A stretch of 64,000 nucleotides of DNA from Bifidobacterium erythrocebi (GCF_012932675.1 NZ_JAAIIF010000008.1:451068-515067), one strand, 5' to 3'. Counted from the stretch's first letter, positions 17,338 to 26,713 are shown. Notes: generated by a model from the letters alone, not told the origin. Made by a program: numbers and translations.

Positions 17338-19491
17338 TCAGAACAGGTGGCGCAACTCAGGTTTATCCTCGCTCATCAGTAGCATGAAGCTCCTGGATTG
17401 CGCGGTGATCGCGAAACCGGCCTCATAGTTGAGCTCCGGTCCGTTCGGATTGTACGTGTCCACCACCAGCTTCCACTTGCTGCCATAGTTCTCGTCCGGC
17501 AACGTGAATTGGATCGGCTCGTAATGCGCGTTAAAGATCAGTATGAAGTCGTTGTCCACCGTGGGGTTGCCGTAATAGTCCATTTCCGGAATATTCGAGC
17601 CATTGAGGTACACCATCATGGAGAACGCATGCGTATTCTGCCAATCGTTCATATCCATGATGGAACCGGTGTGGTCGAACCACTCCACCTCCGGAATCGC
17701 GCCCGGCTCATCGTCGGCGGTGCGGCCGGTGAAGAACCTGCGGCGGTGCAGCACGGGGTGGTTCAGGCGCAGATGGATCAGCTTGGAGACGAACGCCAGC
17801 AGGTTCTTGCGCCCGTCGTCCAGATCCCAATGCGTCCACGAGATCTCGTTGTCCTGGCAGTACGCGTTGTTGTTGCCCTGCTGGGTTCGTGCCACCTCGT
17901 CGCCGCCGCAGATCATGGGGATGCCCTGGCTCACCAGCAGCGTGGCGAACATGTTGCGCATCTGGCGGTGGCGCAGCTCGTTCACGTCGCGGATGGTGGT
18001 CTCGCCCTCCACGCCGCAGTTCCACGAGCGGTTGTTGCTTTCGCCGTCGCGGTTGCCTTCGCCGTTCGCATCGTTGTGCTTCTCGTTGTAGCTCACCAGG
18101 TCGTTAAGCGTGAACCCGTCGTGCGCGGTGATGAAGTTCACCGATGCCACGGGTCTGCGCCCGTTTATCTCATACAGGTCGGAACTGCCCATCAGACGCG
18201 AGGCGAACTCCGGCAGCGTGGATGGCTGCGAGCGCCAGAAGTCGCGTACGCAGTCGCGGTAGCGGCCGTTCCATTCGGACCAGCTGGAGGGGAAGCCGCC
18301 GACTTGGTAGCCGCCGGAGCCGAGGTCCCATGGTTCGGCGATGAGTTTGACGCGGCTGATGACGGGGTCTTGTTCGACGATGTCGAAGAAGGCGGAGAGT
18401 TTGTCTACTTCCTGGAATTGGCGTGCGAGGGTTGCGGCGAGGTCGAAGCGGAAGCCGTCGACGTGCATTTCGGTGACCCAGTAGCGCAGGCTGTCGGTGA
18501 TGAGTTGGAGGGCGTGCGGCGAGCGCATGAGGAGTGAGTTGCCGGTGCCGGTGGTGTCGAAGTAGTGGTAGGGGTCGTTGTCTACGAGGCGGTAGTAGGC
18601 CTGGTTGTCGATGCCTTTGAAGCTGAGGGTGGGGCCCATGTGGTTGCCTTCGGCGGTGTGGTTGTAGACCACGTCGAGGATGACTTCCATGCCTGCGTGG
18701 TGGTAGGCCTTGACCATGGCTTTGAATTCGTTGACCTGTTGGCCGCGTTCGCCGACGCTGGAGTAGGCGTTGTGGGGTGCGAAGAAGCCGATGGTGTTGT
18801 AGCCCCAGTAGTTGCTCAGTCCTTTTTGCTGGAGGAAGGAGTCGTTGACGAACTGGTGGATGGGCATGAGTTCGATGGCGGTGACGCCGAGCTTTTTGAG
18901 GTAGTCGATGACTGATGGGTATGCGAGGCCGGCGTAGGTGCCGCGGATGTCCGGCGGTACGTCTTGGTTGAGGTTGGTCATGCCGCGTACGTGGGCTTCG
19001 TAGATGACGGAGTCGTGGTAGGAGATGTTGGGGTGTTGGTCGTTGCCCCAGTCGAAGTAGGGGTTGATGACGACGGACTTCATGGTGTGTGCGGCGGAGT
19101 CCTGCATGTTGACGGCGTTGATGTCGTCTGGTTTGGACATGTCGTAGGAGAAGAGGCTCGGATCGTCGTCGATGTTGCCTTCGATGGCTTTGGCGTATGG
19201 GTCGAGGAGGAGTTTCGAGGGGTTGCAGCGCAGTCCTTGTGCCGGGTTGTAGGGTCCGTAGACGCGGTAGCCGTAGCGTTGGCCTGGTTGCAGTCCTGGG
19301 ATGTAGTTGTGCCAGACGTAGGAGTTTTGCTCCGTCATCTCGATTCGGGTTTCGTGGTCTTCTTCATCGAAGAGGCACAGTTCGACCTTTTCGGCAACTT
19401 TGGAGAATAGGGCGAAATTCACGCCGGCGCCGTCGTAGCTGGCACCGAGCGGATACATGGATCCCGGTCGTATATGCATCATATGGTTCAT
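17338..19491 (-). CDS. glgX: Glycogen debranching enzyme (GH13, GlgX type)
   Basis: Hydrolyses alpha-1,6 branch points of glycogen limit dextrins. The 717-aa protein begins with a CBM48 module (YPLGASYDGAGVNFALFS) and continues into the GH13 barrel: region I DVVYNHTAEGN, the nucleophile region DGFRFDLAATLAR, the acid/base region LIAEPWDLG and FITAHDGFTL. A C-terminal beta domain follows. The start at 19491 (MNHMMHIRPGS) is taken because the longer frame to 19551 is not family-like; ATGs two and three codons later are also possible. With glgB at 42007, it indicates glycogen storage. Composition of the 5-prime half (18300-19470) is strongly strand-skewed. Confidence 0.93.
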   Translation of the reverse strand: MNHMMHIRPGSMYPLGASYDGAGVNFALFSKVAEKVELCLFDEEDHETRIEMTEQNSYVWHNYIPGLQPGQRYGYRVYGPYNPAQGLRCNPSKLLLDPYAKAIEGNIDDDPSLFSYDMSKPDDINAVNMQDSAAHTMKSVVINPYFDWGNDQHPNISYHDSVIYEAHVRGMTNLNQDVPPDIRGTYAGLAYPSVIDYLKKLGVTAIELMPIHQFVNDSFLQQKGLSNYWGYNTIGFFAPHNAYSSVGERGQQVNEFKAMVKAYHHAGMEVILDVVYNHTAEGNHMGPTLSFKGIDNQAYYRLVDNDPYHYFDTTGTGNSLLMRSPHALQLITDSLRYWVTEMHVDGFRFDLAATLARQFQEVDKLSAFFDIVEQDPVISRVKLIAEPWDLGSGGYQVGGFPSSWSEWNGRYRDCVRDFWRSQPSTLPEFASRLMGSSDLYEINGRRPVASVNFITAHDGFTLNDLVSYNEKHNDANGEGNRDGESNNRSWNCGVEGETTIRDVNELRHRQMRNMFATLLVSQGIPMICGGDEVARTQQGNNNAYCQDNEISWTHWDLDDGRKNLLAFVSKLIHLRLNHPVLHRRRFFTGRTADDEPGAIPEVEWFDHTGSIMDMNDWQNTHAFSMMVYLNGSNIPEMDYYGNPTVDNDFILIFNAHYEPIQFTLPDENYGSKWKLVVDTYNPNGPELNYEAGFAITAQSRSFMLLMSEDKPELRHLF

Positions 19492-19639
19492 TATCCCACG
19501 TTCCCTGCCCCTTGGCCCCGGTGTGGCCGGTTCGCCACAAGATGCCCTCAATCGTTTTACGTTGTTGGAGGGTTGCTGCGTGTGGTTGTTCGTGCGGCTG
19601 GCCGGGGTTTTGGGTGTTGATTCGGCGGGGTTTGGCGGG

Positions 19640-20329
19640 TTATTCGCCTGCGGTGAGTCTGCGGATCTGCTCGTGCTGGATGGCGATGATGGAGTTGCTG
19701 GCGGTCACGTGCATGGCCTGCAGGTCTGCCCAGCTCACCCATGCGGATTCCACGTGCTCGTCGGCGTCGAAGTGGCGCTCCCCCTGGCGGTATCCGTCCA
19801 GGTGGATCACCATGATGTGGGCGAGCTCGTCGGTCATGCCCTCGGACGAATAGCAGTCCGTCACATGTTCGATGCGCATGCGTTCCGGCGAGATCGGCGT
19901 AACGCCGGTTTCCTCGCGCAGTTCGCGCAATGCGGCCTCGCGCACGTCCTCGCCGTTGTCCATCAGCCCTGCCGGCAGACCGTAGGCAAAGGAGTCGTTG
20001 CCGATGCGGTATTCGCGTTCGATCAGGTAGCGGTCCGTCGCCGTGTCGTGCACGAGCATCACCACGCAGGGCGCGTGGCGCAATACCTGCCGGCGGATGG
20101 TGACCATGTTGCCGCTGGTGGTGGTCAGCCCTACGAGCGTGTCTTCCACGCGGAAGATCGCGCCCCGGTACACTTCGTGGCTTTCGAGCAGTTTGGCAGG
20201 CACGCTCATGTCGATGTCGTCGCCGTGGGCGGCGAGACGTGCGTCCACCTGCGCCGCGGTTTCGCTGGTTTCGCCAGTTTCGTTGGCGTTGTCCGCCGCG
20301 TTCAGCGGTTCCGTGCTCTCTGTTTCCAT
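19640..20329 (-). CDS. Nudix hydrolase, ADP-ribose pyrophosphatase type
   Basis: Cleaves nucleoside diphosphate-linked substrates such as ADP-ribose; the exact substrate is inferred. The Nudix box is complete: GLMDNGEDVREAALRELREE followed by TGV. The upstream AYGLPAG matches ADP-ribose pyrophosphatases. The 229-aa protein has an extra N-terminal acidic/Thr-rich segment of about 60 residues before VPAKLLESHEVYRGAIF. The start METES follows GGAGGAACG at 20329. Only 44 bp separate it from the NIF3-like gene upstream, so the two are probably cotranscribed. Confidence 0.88.
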   Translation of the reverse strand: METESTEPLNAADNANETGETSETAAQVDARLAAHGDDIDMSVPAKLLESHEVYRGAIFRVEDTLVGLTTTSGNMVTIRRQVLRHAPCVVMLVHDTATDRYLIEREYRIGNDSFAYGLPAGLMDNGEDVREAALRELREETGVTPISPERMRIEHVTDCYSSEGMTDELAHIMVIHLDGYRQGERHFDADEHVESAWVSWADLQAMHVTASNSIIAIQHEQIRRLTAGE

Positions 20330-20373
20330 GACGTTCCTCCCTGCGTTTCCTTCCGTGCGTCCCGTGTTTCCCG

Positions 20374-21324
20374 CTATGCATCCACACGGCCGGTGGCGCT
20401 GGCCGTGCCCGCCTCGTTGATCAGCCAGGTCCACGGGTCGGTGGTGGTGCGGATCCAGTTGGTCTCCACCTGTTCGCCGGTGGCTTCGGCGAGCGCCGAG
20501 GGGATGTCTTCGATGGCGTAGTTGAACCACATGGATTCGATGGCGGCGTGGGGCGTGTTGATGAAGCATGGGCGTACGTGCGGTTCGCTCTGGCCCGGTT
20601 CGCCGTGGCCGAGCATGATGCCTTCGGCGCGCATGGCCGCCTCGTATCGTGCCTGTTCGATGGCGTCGGTGACGGGGTGGTGGCGCAGGTCGCTGGTCAC
20701 GTACACGTCCGCTCCGGTGGCGCGGACCTCGTCGAAGAGGGAGTCTCCGGAGCCGGGCAGGATCGCGACGGTGGAGATGAGGGTGTTCGGGTCGCCGCAC
20801 ATCTGGATGCCGAGTGCTGTGGCCATGCCGTGGGTGGTGACCTGGGTGTAGACGTGTTGGGCGAAGGTGCCCAGTGTGGTGGGCTTGCTCAGTCGGCCGA
20901 TTCGGCCCAGGCCTACGGGGTGTTCGGTGTCGGGGTCGTTGATGGGGACGAGTGGCTTTTGGTCGATGAGTCCGAAGTAGTCGGCGGCGGCCTGGCCTAC
21001 GCCTCGCCATGCCGCGTCGGCGTTCGTGTGTCCCACCCATAGGGCGCAGCCGGCGCGGTTGAGTTTGGTGACGAGGTTGCCGCGGAAGCCGAGCCCGGAC
21101 ACCTGGTGTACGGAGCGGAAGAACAGCGGGTGGTGGGTGATGAGCAGGTCCGCGCCCCATGCGATGGCCTGGTCGATGATGGCGCTGGATGGGTCGGCGG
21201 CGAAGGCGATGCGCGTGACGGGCTGGGTCAGGTCGCCTACGATGAGCCCCGGTTCGTCCCATTGTTCCGCGTATCGCAACGGGTATAGCGTTTCCAGTAC
21301 GTCCACGACCTGCTTGAGTCTCAT
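20374..21324 (-). CDS. NIF3-like dinuclear metal-centre protein (YbgI/DUF34)
   Basis: A 316-aa member of the NIF3/YbgI family, conserved proteins with a two-metal site whose physiological role is still unsettled (some are annotated GTP cyclohydrolase I type 2). Visible signatures are the N-terminal AEQWDEPGLIVGD, the metal-binding ITHHPLFF and WVGHTNADAA, and the C-terminal GHGEPGQSE. The start at 21324 follows AGGAAAGGAC. It probably forms a pair with the Nudix gene downstream. Its coding strand is C/A-rich at third positions, like the glgX 5-prime half. Confidence 0.88.
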   Translation of the reverse strand: MRLKQVVDVLETLYPLRYAEQWDEPGLIVGDLTQPVTRIAFAADPSSAIIDQAIAWGADLLITHHPLFFRSVHQVSGLGFRGNLVTKLNRAGCALWVGHTNADAAWRGVGQAAADYFGLIDQKPLVPINDPDTEHPVGLGRIGRLSKPTTLGTFAQHVYTQVTTHGMATALGIQMCGDPNTLISTVAILPGSGDSLFDEVRATGADVYVTSDLRHHPVTDAIEQARYEAAMRAEGIMLGHGEPGQSEPHVRPCFINTPHAAIESMWFNYAIEDIPSALAEATGEQVETNWIRTTTDPWTWLINEAGTASATGRVDA

Positions 21325-21748
21325 TGTCTGTCCTTTCCTGCGTTGTCGTTGCCTTCGTTGGCATTGGATGCCATGTGTTCCGCCGGTGTTCGCCTTTGGG
21401 TGCAGCCGTTCATGGGTCGCACCCGCGTATGGCCTCGCTTATGGTACCGTTCCGTGGCAGGCTGCCGGTGCCGTCCGGATCCGGCCACGCCAGGGCATAT
21501 CCCTGCGTAGTTATCTTGGGTTCGTATCCGCGTTTGGCCCCGCTTGATGCCCGTCAGCGTGGCCTTACGGGGATCGTATCCGCATATGGCCATACGAGAG
21601 CCTCTCCCCGTGGCCATATGCGGGTCTCGTCCATGCAAGGCCGCGCCCGCCGCCTACTAGTGGAGCCATATGCGGCCGTTATCCGAGTCTGGCCCCGGAT
21701 CGGCCGCACGCGATTCCGCATACCCGGCAAATGCGGCAGTGATGTCGG
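21325..21748. other. Intergenic region with degenerate inverted repeats
   Basis: 424 bp between polA and the NIF3-like gene with no supported gene. It contains several degenerate copies of a CCGCATATGGCC-like motif in both orientations (near 21424, 21528, 21580, 21612, 21665), and it presumably holds the polA terminator and the promoter of the NIF3-Nudix pair. Confidence 0.55.
21580..21623. repeat. Inverted repeat CCGCATATGGCC / GGCCATATGCGG
   Basis: Perfect 12-bp arms at 21580-21591 and 21612-21623 with a 20-nt loop; a further partial arm (GCCATATGCGG) lies near 21666. Downstream of polA on the minus strand, so possibly its terminator. Confidence 0.6.
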
Positions 21749-24679
21749 TCAGTGTGCGGCGAGCTGCCAGTCCGCGCCCACGCCCGTGGACACGTTCAGC
21801 GGCACGTCCAGGTGCACGGCGTTCTCCATGGCGTCGCGTATCAGCGCCGTCACCTGTTCGGTCTCGCCCGGCGCGATCTCCACCACCAGTTCGTCGTGAA
21901 TCTGCAGGATGATCCGGCTCTTCACCCCGGCCTCGGCCAGCGCGCGCTGTGCACGGATCATCGCGATCTTCATGATGTCGGCCGCGCTGCCCTGGATCGG
22001 CGCGTTCAGTGCGGCGCGTTCGGCCGCGTCGCGTGTGGCGCGGTTCGTGGATTTCAGTGCCGGGAAGTACCGTCTGCGGCCGAACATCGTCTCGGTGTAC
22101 CCGCGTTTGCGTGCCTCGCTCACGCAGGATTCCAGGAAGTCGTGCACCTTGCCGAACGTGGCGAAATACTTCTCCTTGAGCGCTTCGGCCTCGCCCGGGC
22201 GGATCTTCAGCTGCTGCGCCAGGCCGTACGAGCTCAACCCGTATGCCAGGCCGTAGCTCATGGCCTTCACATGGCTGCGCTGGTCGGGCGTGATCTGGTC
22301 GACCGGCACGCCGTGCACCAGACTCGCCACGTACTTGTGGAAGTCGGCGCCGCTCTTGAACGCCTCGATCAGCGACTCGTCGCCGGACAGGTGCGCCATG
22401 ATGCGCAGCTCCACCTGCGAGTAATCGCAGCTCATGAGCGATTCGAAGCCTTCTCCCGGCACGAATGCGGACCGGATCTCACGCCCGGCGGCGTTGCGGT
22501 TCGGAATGTTCTGCAGGTTCGGGTCCACGGAGCTCAATCGCCCGGTGGCGGCCACAGTCTGCTCGAACGTGGTGTGGATGCGCTCGTCGGCGGGGTTGGC
22601 GGCGTCGATGAGCGTGGCGACGATCTGCTTGAGCTTGTTCGTCTCGCGATGCCTGAGCAATGCGCCGAGGAACCCGCTGGCACGCTCGTCGTCCGCATAG
22701 GTGATGTAGAGCTTCTGCAGCGCGTCCGCATTGGTGGTGTAGCCGCCGGTCTTGGTGCGCTTCGTGGGCTTCAGGCCCATGTCTTCGAACAGCACCTTGC
22801 CCAGCTGCTTGGGGCTTTGCAGGTTCACCGTGGTGCCGGCGTAATCCCAGGCGATCTCCTGCGCCTGACGCGCGTCGGCGGCGAACGTGTCGCGCATGGT
22901 GGCGAGACGACGCATGTCGACCTTCGCGCCCTGCGATTCCATGCCGTACAGTACGCGCGAAACCGGCAGTTCGAGCCTTTGCAGCAGGCCGAACTGTTCG
23001 CGCTGGTCGATCTGCGGGGCAAGCGTGCGGGCGAGCTGCGCGATGATGGTCACATGCTGCAGCAGGGTCGATGCCTGATCCTCGTCCGCGTCGCCGCCAT
23101 CGTCCAGGTCGAGCAGCCCCTGCGTGGCCTCCTCGGTCTTCTCCTCGACATGGATGTCGAGGAATCGTGCGGCGGCCTGTTCGAGCGTGTCCGCGTGGAA
23201 GTCGGGCTGCACGAGGTAGCCGGCGAGTTTGGTGTCGAACAGCGGTTGCGGCAGGGTGACGCCGAGGGAAGCGAACAGATGCAATTGCTCCTTGTACCCG
23301 TGTACGACCATGGTGGAGGCGTACTGGGCGAGCACAGCATCGAGCGCTTCGCGCATCCCCGGTTCCAGTTGCGGCGCATCGGCTGCGGTGTCGGCCGTAT
23401 CGTGCGCAACGTGTTCAGTGCCGTCCGCCGTGTTCGCGGGGATGTCGATGATGAGCGCGGCGTCGCCGTACTGCAGCGTGATGGCGGTCGCCTTGACCTT
23501 GCCCGGCCTGGCGGTGCCACTGGCGTTGATGACCCAGGAATGGTCGATCGCACCGTTGCAGCGCATCGAATGGTCGATAGAGAACTGCTTGCCGATGTCG
23601 TCCGTCTCGCCGCTCGGAACCGCAGTCGCAGTCTCGCTCTCGGCGGCCGGCAGATGCTCCGCCGCCCATGCGTTCAGGGTTTCGGCGTCGTTCGCATGCT
23701 GCACGTCCGTCACTTCGATGGCCGGGCGTTCCTTGGCCGCATCGGTGCCGGCATGGTCGAGTTTCGGTGCCTCGCCTCCGTTGAAGGTCTTGAGGATGCG
23801 GGACTTGGTGCGCGAGCCGAATTCCAGGGACGTGAACAGTTCGTCGAGCTTGCTGGCGTCGAATTGGCCGAAGGTCAGATCGTCCACGGTCACGCCCAGG
23901 TCGATGTCTCGTACCAGCGCGTTGACCTTGCGGTTGAGCTTGACCTGATCGAGGTTCGCGCGCAGGGATTCGCCCTTCTTGCCGCCGATCTCGTCGGCAT
24001 GCTCGCAGATGCCTTCGAGCGAGCCGTACTGGTTGATCCATTTGGCGGCGAACCCGTCGCCCACGCCCGGCACGCCGGGAATATTGTCCGCTGTCTCGCC
24101 GCGCAGCGCAGCCAGGTCCGGGTATTGCGCGGGCGTCACCTTGTACTTGGCGAACACCGCTTCGGGCGTCATGTGCTTCAGGTCCTTGAAGTGGTGGCCG
24201 GGGTACAGCACGGTGACCCAATCGTCCACAAGCTGGAACGCGTCCCTGTCTCCGGACAGCACGAGCGTCTTGTATTTCGCCTGCTCGCCCATCGTGGCAA
24301 GCGTGCCGATCACATCGTCGCCCTCATATCCGGGCTTTTCGATGTAGGTGACGCCCAACGCGTCGAGCATCTGCTGGATGAGCGGCAGCTGGCTGAGCAG
24401 GTCTTCGGGGGCTGCGTCGCGCGTGCCCTTGTACTGCGGCAGCATGGTGTTGCGGAAGGTGCCGCCCTTGACGTCGAATGCGACGGCCAGATGGTCCGGT
24501 TTCTCCGCCTCGATCACTTGGGCGAGCATGGTGGCGAATCCCCAGACCGCATTGGTGGCCTGGCCGGACGAGGTGGAGAAGTTTTCTACGGGAAGAGCGA
24601 AGAACGCGCGGAACGCCAGCGAATGGCCATCAACGACCAGCAGCGTTCCGCGCGTTTCGTCGGATACGGTATCAATCAT
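21749..24679 (-). CDS. polA: DNA polymerase I
   Basis: Fills gaps in repair and removes RNA primers. The 976-aa protein has the N-terminal 5-prime nuclease domain (LLVVDGHSLAFRAFFALP, GYEGDDVIGTLA, GVPGVGDGFAAKW), a central region, and the family A polymerase domain with motif A (SCDYSQVELRIMAHLSGD), motif B (RSHVKAMSYGLAYGLSSYG) and motif C (LQIHDELVVE). The central part lacks the DxE motif of a working 3-prime proofreading exonuclease, as is common in Gram-positive Pol I. The ANTAR regulator gene ends 24 bp upstream. Confidence 0.97.
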   Translation of the reverse strand: MIDTVSDETRGTLLVVDGHSLAFRAFFALPVENFSTSSGQATNAVWGFATMLAQVIEAEKPDHLAVAFDVKGGTFRNTMLPQYKGTRDAAPEDLLSQLPLIQQMLDALGVTYIEKPGYEGDDVIGTLATMGEQAKYKTLVLSGDRDAFQLVDDWVTVLYPGHHFKDLKHMTPEAVFAKYKVTPAQYPDLAALRGETADNIPGVPGVGDGFAAKWINQYGSLEGICEHADEIGGKKGESLRANLDQVKLNRKVNALVRDIDLGVTVDDLTFGQFDASKLDELFTSLEFGSRTKSRILKTFNGGEAPKLDHAGTDAAKERPAIEVTDVQHANDAETLNAWAAEHLPAAESETATAVPSGETDDIGKQFSIDHSMRCNGAIDHSWVINASGTARPGKVKATAITLQYGDAALIIDIPANTADGTEHVAHDTADTAADAPQLEPGMREALDAVLAQYASTMVVHGYKEQLHLFASLGVTLPQPLFDTKLAGYLVQPDFHADTLEQAAARFLDIHVEEKTEEATQGLLDLDDGGDADEDQASTLLQHVTIIAQLARTLAPQIDQREQFGLLQRLELPVSRVLYGMESQGAKVDMRRLATMRDTFAADARQAQEIAWDYAGTTVNLQSPKQLGKVLFEDMGLKPTKRTKTGGYTTNADALQKLYITYADDERASGFLGALLRHRETNKLKQIVATLIDAANPADERIHTTFEQTVAATGRLSSVDPNLQNIPNRNAAGREIRSAFVPGEGFESLMSCDYSQVELRIMAHLSGDESLIEAFKSGADFHKYVASLVHGVPVDQITPDQRSHVKAMSYGLAYGLSSYGLAQQLKIRPGEAEALKEKYFATFGKVHDFLESCVSEARKRGYTETMFGRRRYFPALKSTNRATRDAAERAALNAPIQGSAADIMKIAMIRAQRALAEAGVKSRIILQIHDELVVEIAPGETEQVTALIRDAMENAVHLDVPLNVSTGVGADWQLAAH

Positions 24680-24703
24680 GAGTTCGGTTCAGCTATGTTC
24701 AGC

Positions 24704-25465
24704 TCAGCGATCGTCGCGTGCGGGCTTGGGATCGCCGTACTTTTCGATGATGGCCATGGCCAGGCGCTTCTTCGGGATGCGCTGATCCATGGAGGTCTTC
24801 TGGATCCAGCGGAACGCGCCCTGCTCGGAGAAGTCGGCCTTGTCCATCAGCAGACCCTTCGCGCGGTCGATGAGCTTGCGCTCCTCCAGCGTCTCCTGAG
24901 CCTTCTGCAGATCGGCCTGCGCCTTGGCGAGCTCGTCCTCGGTGGCCTTGAGCTTGGCTTCGGAGCGCTCCACGTTGTCCAGCAGATCGTTGATCTCCGC
25001 GAAGCGGCCCATGGCGACTTCCAGAGCGGGGATAAGCTTGGATTCCTCATACGGCTTGGTCACGTATGCCATGGCGCCGGCGCCGGTGGACTTCTTGACC
25101 AGATCAGGCTGGGAGAATGCGGTCAGCATGACCACGGGGGCGATGTTCTCGTCGCAGATGATGCCTGCGGCGGTGATGCCGTCCATGCGCGGCATCTTGA
25201 CATCCATGCACACCACGTCCGGGCGCTTGGTGCGGGCGAGTTCCACGGCTTCCTCGCCGTTGGCGGCCTCGCCGACGACCTCGTAGCCGTTGTCCTCAAG
25301 CATGCCGACAAGATCCATACGATTCACGGACTCGTCTTCGGCGACCACGACGGTGCGCTTGCGGTTCTCGTCACGCTCGGGGGCTTCTTCGGCACGGGCG
25401 GCGGCCTGCAGCTCCTCTTCGGTCAGTACAGGCTCCATTCCTTCTTCACCATTGCTAGACACCAT
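24704..25465 (-). CDS. ANTAR-domain response regulator
   Basis: Two-component regulator that probably acts on RNA: ANTAR domains bind paired hexaloop hairpins and prevent transcription termination. The 253-aa protein has a receiver domain (VVVAEDESVNRMDL, phosphoacceptor Asp88 in VVCMDVKMPRMDG, MLTAFSQ, VTKPY), then a coiled-coil linker (ERSEAKLKATEDELAKAQAD), then the ANTAR helices (ERKLIDRAKGLLMDKADFSE...RLAMAIIEKYG). It is similar in layout to mycobacterial PdtaR. The ATG at 25465 has GAGG eight bases before it; a GTG at 25489 is an alternative. No cognate histidine kinase lies beside it. It is followed closely by polA. Confidence 0.92.
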   Translation of the reverse strand: MVSSNGEEGMEPVLTEEELQAAARAEEAPERDENRKRTVVVAEDESVNRMDLVGMLEDNGYEVVGEAANGEEAVELARTKRPDVVCMDVKMPRMDGITAAGIICDENIAPVVMLTAFSQPDLVKKSTGAGAMAYVTKPYEESKLIPALEVAMGRFAEINDLLDNVERSEAKLKATEDELAKAQADLQKAQETLEERKLIDRAKGLLMDKADFSEQGAFRWIQKTSMDQRIPKKRLAMAIIEKYGDPKPARDDR

Positions 25466-25698
25466 TACATCAACCTCGTTTCTAGGCACGATAACGCTCT
25501 AAATGTAACTCTCAAACCACCACAATAACACAATGGCCGGCTCAGCCGGCAGCGTTGCGTCAAACCATTGATTCATATTATGAGACGGGTTCCACGCGCC
25601 CATCCATCCGGCCGATATGCGGCGTGCGCGGCGGCCATTCGCAACACGGCATTGGACTCGATCGCGTTTGTGTTGTAGACTACTCAAGGTTTGGATAC

Positions 25699-25772
25699 GC
25701 CCCTGTATCCCAATTGGTAGAGGAAGCAGCCTCAAAATCTGCGCAGTGTGGGTTCGAGTCCCACCGGGGGCA
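25699..25772 (+). tRNA. tRNA with CAA anticodon (Leu by anticodon), short variable loop
   Basis: 74-nt cloverleaf: acceptor GCCCCTG / CGGGGGC (one T-G pair), D-arm with AATTGGTA, anticodon stem GCAGC / TCTGC with one mismatch, loop CTCAAAA with anticodon CAA (25733-25735), variable loop of only five bases (GCAGT), T-arm GTGGG-TTCGAGT-CCCAC and discriminator A. A normal tRNA-Leu has a long variable arm, so the isotype is uncertain. A rho-independent terminator follows directly. Confidence 0.85.
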
Positions 25773-25780
25773 CCGGCTAG

Positions 25781-25808
25781 ATCCCGCTGGAAACAGCGGG
25801 ATTTTTTT
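25781..25808 (+). terminator. Terminator of the CAA tRNA gene
   Basis: Stem ATCCCGCTG / CAGCGGGAT with a GAAA loop followed by TTTTTT. Confidence 0.95.
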
Positions 25809-25949
25809 ATTGTCATCAACGCCTATCCCCCACACCCTGCACACGCGCCCCGCATACATGCGGACCCGCTACGACCCGGCTTTTCGCTCCACGACGATCC
25901 GCCCTTTTCGGTTTAAAATGAAAGTGTTCGCTCACGCAAGGAGGATCGT

Positions 25950-26573
25950 ATGGGCAACACAACATATCGGCAGTTCGACCCGTGGCGCACGTCCCCGGTC
26001 CAGGAAATGTCACGCAAGGAAACACTGCGCACGCATTGCTTCAATATCGACCATGTGACGTTCGATTCATTGGGCGGCAAGCCGTTCGAGCGCGACTTCA
26101 TTCATGTCAAGCACGGGGATACCGTCGGCGTGCTTGCCATCACCGACGATGGCAGGATTCCGCTGGTCGAGCAGTACCGTCTGTCCACGCACCGCTGGAC
26201 GCTGGAGATTCCCGGCGGCCATGGCTCGTCCCACCTGGATCGACCCATGGATATCGCACGGCAGAAGCTGGAGGAGGAGGCCGGGTTCCGCGCCGGCAAG
26301 ATTCGACAGTTCTCGCGCATCATGGACATGCCCGGCTATTCCACCCAGTACACCTCGCTGTTCTATGCCACCGACCTGACACCCGCGCAGGTGTCCGATT
26401 TCGGCCCCGAGACCCCCAGGCCGGCATTGCGGCTGGTGACGCCCGAAGAGGCGCATCAGCTGGTGGTCAACGGCACGATTCTCGACGCCAAGTCGCTGGT
26501 CGCATTGCTGAGCCTGCACGACGGACTGCTGAATCATAGCGACGAAGCCGGCGACCAGATGCCGGAGAACTGA
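25950..26573 (+). CDS. Nudix-fold protein with a degenerate Nudix box
   Basis: A 207-aa protein resembling ADP-ribose/NDP-sugar pyrophosphatases (VGVLAITDDGRIPLVEQYRL, WTLEIPGGHG). In the place of the Nudix motif it has IARQKLEEEAGF: the EE-x-G part is kept, but the arginine and first glutamate of REL are Gln and Lys, and the earlier E is not evident. Activity may be lost or changed. The start follows AAGGAGG. It is monocistronic on the plus strand, converging with pyk across a hairpin. Confidence 0.8.
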   Translation: MGNTTYRQFDPWRTSPVQEMSRKETLRTHCFNIDHVTFDSLGGKPFERDFIHVKHGDTVGVLAITDDGRIPLVEQYRLSTHRWTLEIPGGHGSSHLDRPMDIARQKLEEEAGFRAGKIRQFSRIMDMPGYSTQYTSLFYATDLTPAQVSDFGPETPRPALRLVTPEEAHQLVVNGTILDAKSLVALLSLHDGLLNHSDEAGDQMPEN

Positions 26574-26626
26574 TCGGCTGATCGTCATAGCCGCGCACAT
26601 ACGCGCGTACACAGCGCATAAATACG

Positions 26627-26666
26627 AATGTGGGTGGCCGCCTTCAAAAAGGTGGCCACCCACATT
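26627..26666. terminator. Hairpin between the Nudix gene and pyk
   Basis: Stem AATGTGGGTGGCC / GGCCACCCACATT (13 bp) with a 14-nt loop, in the gap between convergent genes. Confidence 0.75.
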
Positions 26667-26713
26667 ACGTTATACGCTTACGCCGATGCGCCGACTGCAG
26701 TCACGCCTTAAGC

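Noticed and set aside
19640..21364. Single 574-codon frame joining the Nudix protein to a long Arg/His/Pro-rich N-terminus
   Set aside because: The upstream part overlaps the NIF3-like gene in another frame; the Nudix gene has its own start and ribosome site at 20329.
21752..25528. 1258-codon plus-strand open frame opposite polA and the ANTAR regulator
   Set aside because: It is a by-product of high-GC codon bias on the opposite strand; it spans two real genes and their gap and has no family motifs.
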